Source: a bacterium (GTDB lineage: Bacteria > Bacteroidota > Bacteroidia > Cytophagales > Thermonemataceae). Taken from it: DNA of 6,191 nucleotides. The notes beneath the pieces were generated by a model, which did not search any database, was not told the origin of the DNA, and worked only from the letters and a program-made list of their open reading frames with translations. Below, piece after piece: positions 5,560 to 6,191 of the stretch. The stretch covers positions 1-6,191 of the forward strand of contig JANYGM010000153.1 in NCBI GenBank assembly GCA_025362415.1, given 5' to 3'. The position numbers and the translations under genes are program-made. Every line of letters begins with the position of its first letter. Within the stretch, counting starts at the first letter, position 1.

Positions 5560-6191
5560 TTACCAAACAATTTCTATTACCTTGTTTCCTGCATCTACTG
5601 TTGTGTGGGTAGCTTTTTTTGGCTTTTTGATGATTATTTTGCCTTCTTTTGTCTTTTGAGAAAGTTGTTTGAAAGCAACAGTTTTATTTTTCTTGTGAAA
5701 TAGAATTACTTTATCTGTTTTCAAGTCTGTAATCTCTACAAAGGCAGCCTGTACGCCTGTTTTAGCATCTTTTTGAACTTCAATAATGCTACTTCTTTTT
5801 GGGTCAAAATCTGGATTTTCTAACACTTTTAGCGCAATATCAGCCTGCGGAATGCCATAACCAATAAAAGTATTCGCAAATGGATAAAGATGAGATGATT
5901 TGTTTAGAATATTTTTTATAGCATCATTTGTTAGTTTGGGTTGTTTTTCTAGCAGACACGCCACAAAACCCGTAATAATGGGCGCAGCAAACGAAGTTCC
6001 AGAAAAAGACTGACAAGACACGTCAGGCTTTACAAATGGCACATTTTCAGAACCTTCACTGCTATAATTCATCTTCATACGTGAGTAAGCCTCCGTAGCA
6101 CCTACCGCAATCACGCCAGAAACGTCTGCAGGCGCAGAAATAATGCTCCAACTAGCACTATTACCATCATTTCCAGCCGACACAACAATAA
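5560..6191 (-). CDS. Subtilisin-like S8 family serine protease, C-terminal part (5' end outside window)
   Basis: The reading frame is open through the right edge, reading IVVSAGNDGN. The SAGNDG motif contains the oxyanion-hole Asn of subtilases, and SFSGTSFAAPIITGFVACLL contains the catalytic Ser (codon 5994-5992). The catalytic Asp and His regions must lie outside the window. The GTG at 6183 falls within the conserved VVSAGN strand and is not a start codon. The protease domain ends near QADIALKVLENP. About 80 residues follow, forming a beta-rich, lysine-rich tail (SSIIEVQKDAK, AAFVEITDLKTDKVILFHKKNK, KKPKKATHTTVDAGNKVIEIVW). This tail does not look like a standard type IX secretion C-terminal domain. 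Secretion is likely for the family but the signal peptide cannot be seen. It is encoded upstream of the receptor on the same strand, probably as a separate transcript. Confidence 0.88.
   Translation of the reverse strand, partial: IVVSAGNDGNSASWSIISAPADVSGVIAVGATEAYSRMKMNYSSEGSENVPFVKPDVSCQSFSGTSFAAPIITGFVACLLEKQPKLTNDAIKNILNKSSHLYPFANTFIGYGIPQADIALKVLENPDFDPKRSSIIEVQKDAKTGVQAAFVEITDLKTDKVILFHKKNKTVAFKQLSQKTKEGKIIIKKPKKATHTTVDAGNKVIEIVW

Noticed and set aside
5409..5612. 67-codon open frame on the plus strand with hydrophobic stretches
   Set aside because: It crosses the stem-loop and heptamer array and overlaps the 3' end of the protease gene antisense; the hydrophobicity reflects AT-rich DNA. 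No initiation signal or family resemblance.
6181..6183. GTG as the start of the protease
   Set aside because: It is the last Val of the conserved VVSAGN strand; the catalytic Asp and His regions must lie further upstream.

Overview
The window looks like chromosomal DNA from a marine or aquatic Bacteroidota, most likely order Cytophagales. The evidence is the strong AT bias, the near absence of Shine-Dalgarno sequences, a TAnnTTTG-type promoter box, an outer-membrane receptor of the carboxypeptidase-regulatory-like/plug/OMP_b-brl_3 type, and PD-(D/E)XK 'putative transposase' genes of the kind abundant in that order. The genus cannot be fixed from the sequence.

Left half (1-2828), plus strand, accessory in character. 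Two tandem paralogous genes for Rpn/PDDEXK-type nucleases (the first cut by the window edge) are followed by a class I SAM-dependent methyltransferase gene. Each of the three genes is followed by a non-coding inverted-repeat structure, at about 557-693, 1618-1692 and 2586-2828. The first two are clearly related in sequence. The third is larger, with arms of about 80 nt, and shares only the short TGGGRCAA motif. The result is a co-oriented gene-palindrome-gene-palindrome-gene-palindrome layout that resembles a cassette array, although no integrase or mobilising enzyme is visible.

Right half (2842-6191), minus strand. A complete 829-residue outer-membrane beta-barrel receptor gene lies downstream of a truncated subtilisin-like (S8) serine protease gene whose 5' end is outside the window. 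The 228-nt gap between them holds four 7-bp tandem repeats, a perfect 11-bp AT-rich stem-loop that may terminate the protease transcript, and a perfect 9-bp inverted repeat just upstream of the receptor start.

The methyltransferase and receptor genes converge on the 2586-2828 element, which could also act as a two-way transcriptional barrier. No functional link between the left and right halves can be shown. No tRNA, rRNA or CRISPR array was seen.
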